NCBI GenBank assembly: GCA_947177675.1
Contig: CAMWVK010000030.1
Span: 1 to 10,254, forward strand
Length of the DNA: 10,254 nt
Origin: an uncultured Mucispirillum sp.
Lineage (GTDB): Bacteria > Chrysiogenota > Deferribacteres > Deferribacterales > Mucispirillaceae
Direction of reading: 5' to 3'
Under the pieces are notes generated by a model that worked only from the letters and a program-made list of their open reading frames with translations, had not been told where the DNA came from and searched no databases. A program made the translations under genes and the position numbers. Below are positions 7,322 to 10,254 of the stretch, piece by piece; within the stretch, counting starts at the first letter, position 1, and each line of letters starts with the position of its first letter.

Positions 7322-8344
7322 ATGGGAGAATTAAGATATAATCCAGTAACAAAAAAATGGGCTCTTATTTCGCAGGAAAGAGGAACTCACAGAAACTCTT
7401 ATGTTACAAAAGATGCCATTGCATCTATGCCCTGCCCTTTCTGTGATAAAGATGGCGGTATAAATAAAAAATTACGCAGTATTTTTACAATTAATCTGCC
7501 AGAAAGTTCTGCTCCTGCTTTAATAGTAACACCTAACAAATATCCGGCTATGTGTATAGAAGGCTCGCTTAGCAGACATGCTTATGGTATATATGATAAA
7601 ATGACTTCAATTGGAGCTCATGAAGTAATTATTGATTCTTTCAGACATGGTATTGATATATCAGAATATACAGAAGATGAACTTAATAACTTATATACTG
7701 CATTTAAATGCAGAATTGCAGATTTGGAAAAAGATATAAGATTCAGATACACAGCAGCTTTTAAAAATATTGGTGCAGAAGCTGGAGAAAATATACACCA
7801 CCCCCATGCACAGATTCTTGCAATGCCTGTTGTGCCAAACATTGTTGAAGAATACATAAATAAAGCTGTAAATTATTACAAGGAAAAGGAACGCTGCATA
7901 TACTGTGACATAATCAGTCAAGAAAAACAGTATAAAGAAAGGATTATATTTGAAAACTATGAATTTATTGCATTTGCTCCATATGCATCTGAGCACCCAT
8001 TTGAAATATCTATATATCCAAAGCAGCATGAGCACTACTTTACAAATATTTCAGAAGGCTCAATAAGGCAGCTTGCAGATATTACACATGAAATATTTAG
8101 AAGACTTTCGCAGGTTTTAGGCAATCCAGCATTAACACTTGCTTTAAGACTTGCCCCATATAAAAATAACAGGCCGGATTACAATGGTTATATGCAGTAT
8201 TTAAAAGATGCTTTCCATTGGCATATAGATATTTGCCCAGTCGTTGCAAAATTGACCACAAGCAGCTGGGCAGCAAATATATGTATTAATCCTGTAAGCC
8301 CTGAAGATGCTGCTAAACATTTAAGAGAGGTTAATCAATTATGA
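7322..8344 (+). CDS. galT: Galactose-1-phosphate uridylyltransferase family protein
   Basis: A 340-residue GalT-family nucleotidylyltransferase of the HIT superfamily, cytoplasmic. It begins with the family wording ELRYNPVTKKWALIS. Seen: CPFC (C38, C41), H100 in GAHEVIID and H160, matching the four zinc ligands of E. coli GalT; HHPHAQ (159-164), where H162 is the expected uridylylated histidine and Q164 is kept; a second CIYC (192-195) opening the second HIT half; and FHWHIDICP (298-306). All catalytic residues are present, so it should be active. GalT swaps UMP between UDP-glucose and galactose-1-phosphate. No galK, galE or galactosidase is visible, so its partner may be glucose-1-phosphate or an NDP-glucose of the glycogen route. 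AGGG (7310-7313), inside the end of the previous gene, is the likely ribosome site. Its stop overlaps glgA by four bases. Confidence 0.92.
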   Translation: MGELRYNPVTKKWALISQERGTHRNSYVTKDAIASMPCPFCDKDGGINKKLRSIFTINLPESSAPALIVTPNKYPAMCIEGSLSRHAYGIYDKMTSIGAHEVIIDSFRHGIDISEYTEDELNNLYTAFKCRIADLEKDIRFRYTAAFKNIGAEAGENIHHPHAQILAMPVVPNIVEEYINKAVNYYKEKERCIYCDIISQEKQYKERIIFENYEFIAFAPYASEHPFEISIYPKQHEHYFTNISEGSIRQLADITHEIFRRLSQVLGNPALTLALRLAPYKNNRPDYNGYMQYLKDAFHWHIDICPVVAKLTTSSWAANICINPVSPEDAAKHLREVNQL

Positions 8345-9759
8345 ATATTATTCACATAACATCAGAATTATTACCCTTTTCCTATGCAGGAAGTATGGCT
8401 GAAACATTATTTTGCTTACCTTATTCAGAACAAAGAGCAGGTCATCAAGTAACAGTTTTATCGCCCCTCTATGCTTCTGTTGATACAGCTAAACATAATA
8501 TAAAATCCCTGCAGCTTAAAACATGGGTAAATGCAGGGTTTGCTGTATATGAGTTTGAACTTTTTGAAACTTATTTAAATGATGTTAGGTATGTATTCTT
8601 TAAAAATGATGAACTTTTTAACCGTGCTACCCTTTATGGTATGGTTAAGTTTGATTATGCTGATAATGATATAAGGTTTGGGACATTCTGTCAGGCTGCT
8701 TTAAATTTTATTAAATACCATAATATAGAAGCTGATATTCTTCACTGTCATAACTGGCAGACTGCTTTAATACCAGTTTATAAAAAACTCAATTTTTCAG
8801 ATTTAGAGTGTAAAGTTGTCTTAACTATACACTCTGTGGATAATCTTGGAGTATTTAATAAATTTACACTGGAAGCACTTAATCTGCCATGGGATATATA
8901 TAATATTGACTGTATAGAATATTATGATAACATAAGCTTTTTAAAAGGCGGTATTGTATATTCTGATGCGATAACTACAGTAAGCCCTACATTTGCCAGT
9001 GAACTGCTGAAAGATGACGGCGGTATGGGAATAGAAGAGATTTTTCATAACCATGCCCATAAACTTACAGGTATATTAAATGGTATCTGTTCTATGATAT
9101 GGAATCCAGAAAATGATACAAATATTGAAAAAAACTACTCAAGCAGAGATATAAATGGCAAAAAAGTATGCAAAAATGCACTTTGCAGTGAATTTGGACT
9201 TGACCAAAACCTGCCTTTAGTGGTATTTATACAAAAAATGCTGCCAGAGGGAGGTCTTGACTTAGTTCTCAATGCAGCAGAAGAATTTGAAAAAAATAAT
9301 ATTAACTTAATTGTCTTTGGACCAAACAACAGTGATTACAGCAATAAAATCCAAGAAATAAAGGAAAAGTATAGTAAAAATATACGCATAATCGTTAATG
9401 ACCATGCTAATAAAAGCCAAAAAGAATATGCAGCAGCAGATATTGTGCTTATGCCGTCAATGTATGAGCCATGCGGCTTGAGCCAGATGATTGGTATGCG
9501 ATATGGTGCAGTGCCTGTATCCCGCAAAACTGGCGGTCTTGTAGATGGTGCATCTGAAGCTGTTGAAAAAGGTGTTGGTATAACATTTGATGAGTTTAGC
9601 GTAGAAGCTATGATGAAAGCTGTAATGAAAGCTGTATCCCTTATTACATCTGAAAAACATGATGAAGTTGTAAAAACTTTACTTGAAATTGATAATTCAT
9701 GGCAAAAAGCATCAGAAAAATATATTGAGTTATATAAACAATTACTGGAGGGTAAATAA
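8341..9759 (+). CDS. glgA: GT5 glycogen synthase homologue with altered donor site
   Basis: A 472-residue GT-B protein of normal GlgA length, which would transfer glucose from ADP- or UDP-glucose to the end of an alpha-1,4-glucan. Family features: ITSELLPF (6-13), HCHNWQ (135-140), FLKGGIVYSDAITTVSP (200-216), LNGI (246-249), WNP (254-256), and YEPCGLSQM (375-383) with E376, followed by TGGL (397-400). Odd points, by alignment with E. coli GlgA: the KTGG loop is YAGS (15-18), so K15 becomes Tyr; SRLTSQKGLDL becomes QKMLPEGGLDL (298-308), so R300 becomes K299 and K305 becomes G304; TIHN becomes TIHS (162-165). The frame is intact on both sides of these changes. It may be a divergent synthase, use another donor, or be regulatory. 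The ATGA overlap with galT suggests translational coupling; GAGAGG (8325-8330) precedes the start. Confidence 0.88.
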   Translation: MNIIHITSELLPFSYAGSMAETLFCLPYSEQRAGHQVTVLSPLYASVDTAKHNIKSLQLKTWVNAGFAVYEFELFETYLNDVRYVFFKNDELFNRATLYGMVKFDYADNDIRFGTFCQAALNFIKYHNIEADILHCHNWQTALIPVYKKLNFSDLECKVVLTIHSVDNLGVFNKFTLEALNLPWDIYNIDCIEYYDNISFLKGGIVYSDAITTVSPTFASELLKDDGGMGIEEIFHNHAHKLTGILNGICSMIWNPENDTNIEKNYSSRDINGKKVCKNALCSEFGLDQNLPLVVFIQKMLPEGGLDLVLNAAEEFEKNNINLIVFGPNNSDYSNKIQEIKEKYSKNIRIIVNDHANKSQKEYAAADIVLMPSMYEPCGLSQMIGMRYGAVPVSRKTGGLVDGASEAVEKGVGITFDEFSVEAMMKAVMKAVSLITSEKHDEVVKTLLEIDNSWQKASEKYIELYKQLLEGK

Positions 9760-9762
9760 AAA

Positions 9763-10254
9763 ATGAAGTTGGATAAACTTACAAAAAAGGAATTGCTTGA
9801 TTTAGCTGCAGCAAAAAAAGTTGCAGGTAGAAGCAAGATGAGTAAAGATGAGCTTATAAAAGCTTTAGAGCCATTCTTTGCAGAACCTGCTCCTGCTAAA
9901 GATACAGAAGAACTGCAGGCTAAAAAAGCAGAACAAAATATAGGCTATACATATCAGGAAACACCAGTGCAGACAGCAAAAATAAAACGAGACGAGTATC
10001 CTATCCCACCATATTACGATAAAGATACTATTGCTTTTATGCCTGTTGACCCTTCAAAAGAATATGTATATTGGGAAATAAGTGACTATACACTTAACCG
10101 CTTTAAAAGTGAATTAAAACTGTCTGAATCAAGGATTATTTTAAAAATCTTTTCAAGCATAGATAACTATACTACAGAAGCAGCATCTGTTTCTGTTGAA
10201 AAAGCAGGTAACTGGTATTTTAATATCTATGCTCCTGATACTGTTTTATGGTCT
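9763..10254 (+). CDS. Rho_N-DUF4912 protein, cut by the window end
   Basis: Open from the ATG at 9763 to the last base: 164 residues with no stop, so the 3' end is missing. Residues about 5-35 (LTKKELLDLAAAKKVAGRSK and on) match the small helical domain found at the N-terminus of Rho (SAP/LEM-like). A charged, low-complexity linker follows (about 40-78). From about residue 80 the text matches DUF4912: PVDP (94-97), YVYWEIS (101-107), RIILKIF (124-130), and NWYFNIYAP (150-158). The function is unknown. I recall this architecture beside glycogen genes and GH57 branching enzymes, which suggests a structural or glucan-binding role; that is inference. GGAGGG (9747-9752) precedes the start, and only three bases separate it from glgA, so it belongs to the operon. 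Confidence 0.87.
   Translation, partial: MKLDKLTKKELLDLAAAKKVAGRSKMSKDELIKALEPFFAEPAPAKDTEELQAKKAEQNIGYTYQETPVQTAKIKRDEYPIPPYYDKDTIAFMPVDPSKEYVYWEISDYTLNRFKSELKLSESRIILKIFSSIDNYTTEAASVSVEKAGNWYFNIYAPDTVLWS

Noticed and set aside
7691..8035. A 114-codon - strand frame inside galT that looks hydrophobic
   Set aside because: The apparent membrane-like character comes from reading Lys/Glu/Asn-rich codons in reverse. It is fully covered by galT with its catalytic motifs.
9200..9280. A local frameshift as the cause of the altered R-x4-K motif in glgA
   Set aside because: The residues on both sides (LPLVVFI before, GLDLVL after) align with GlgA in the same frame, so the substitutions are true changes.
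9336..9836. A 166-codon open frame on the - strand across the glgA end and the DUF4912 start
   Set aside because: It is antisense to two supported genes joined in an operon. The serine- and phenylalanine-rich translation is typical of the reverse strand of AT-rich coding DNA.
1..10254. tRNA, rRNA, CRISPR array, insertion sequence or prophage signals
   Set aside because: No cloverleaf, no spaced direct repeats, no transposase or integrase frame and no terminal inverted repeats were seen on either strand by reading.

Overview
The window is a low-GC, densely coded stretch with seven genes, all on the + strand, six of them complete. It encodes a cytoplasmic alpha-glucan (glycogen-type) metabolism locus. 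No secretion signals, membrane segments, RNA genes, mobile elements or CRISPR repeats are visible. The gene set is a receiver-only response regulator, a nucleotidyltransferase/phosphohexomutase-like fusion, two GH57 enzymes, a GalT-family enzyme, a GT5 glycogen synthase and a Rho_N-DUF4912 protein. This combination resembles glycogen loci I recall from Geobacter-type deltaproteobacteria and Deferribacterota. The AT-rich codon use would suit a low-GC member of the Deferribacterota (for example a Mucispirillum relative). That placement is inference and was not tested.

Layout. (1) 26-388: single-domain CheY-like receiver. (2) 389-527: spacer with an AT-rich inverted repeat and a second palindrome. 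(3) 528-3029: 833-residue fusion of a sugar-phosphate nucleotidyltransferase, a left-handed beta-helix and a phosphohexomutase-like region with degenerate motifs. (4) 3030-3155: spacer with two consecutive GC-containing hairpins, the first a good intrinsic terminator. (5) 3156 to the window edge: a tight run of five genes, GH57 (amylopullulanase-like), GH57 (4-alpha-glucanotransferase-like), galT-like, glgA-like and DUF4912. Their spacings are 27 nt, 5 nt, a 4-nt overlap and 3 nt, so this is almost certainly one operon that continues past the window. No gap exceeds 139 bases.

How it may work together. The nucleotidyltransferase would make an NDP-hexose. The glycogen synthase homologue would extend alpha-1,4-glucan, and the two GH57 enzymes would hydrolyse or rearrange it. 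The GalT homologue would interconvert NDP-sugar and sugar-1-phosphate. The DUF4912 protein is of unknown function and in my recollection often accompanies a GH57 branching enzyme.

The points most worth a second look are three. The glycogen synthase homologue has lost the lysine of the KTGG loop and both basic residues of the R-x4-K donor-phosphate motif. The mutase half of the fusion lacks the canonical metal-binding and phosphate-binding motifs. The GalT homologue sits in a glycogen operon with no visible galactose gene.
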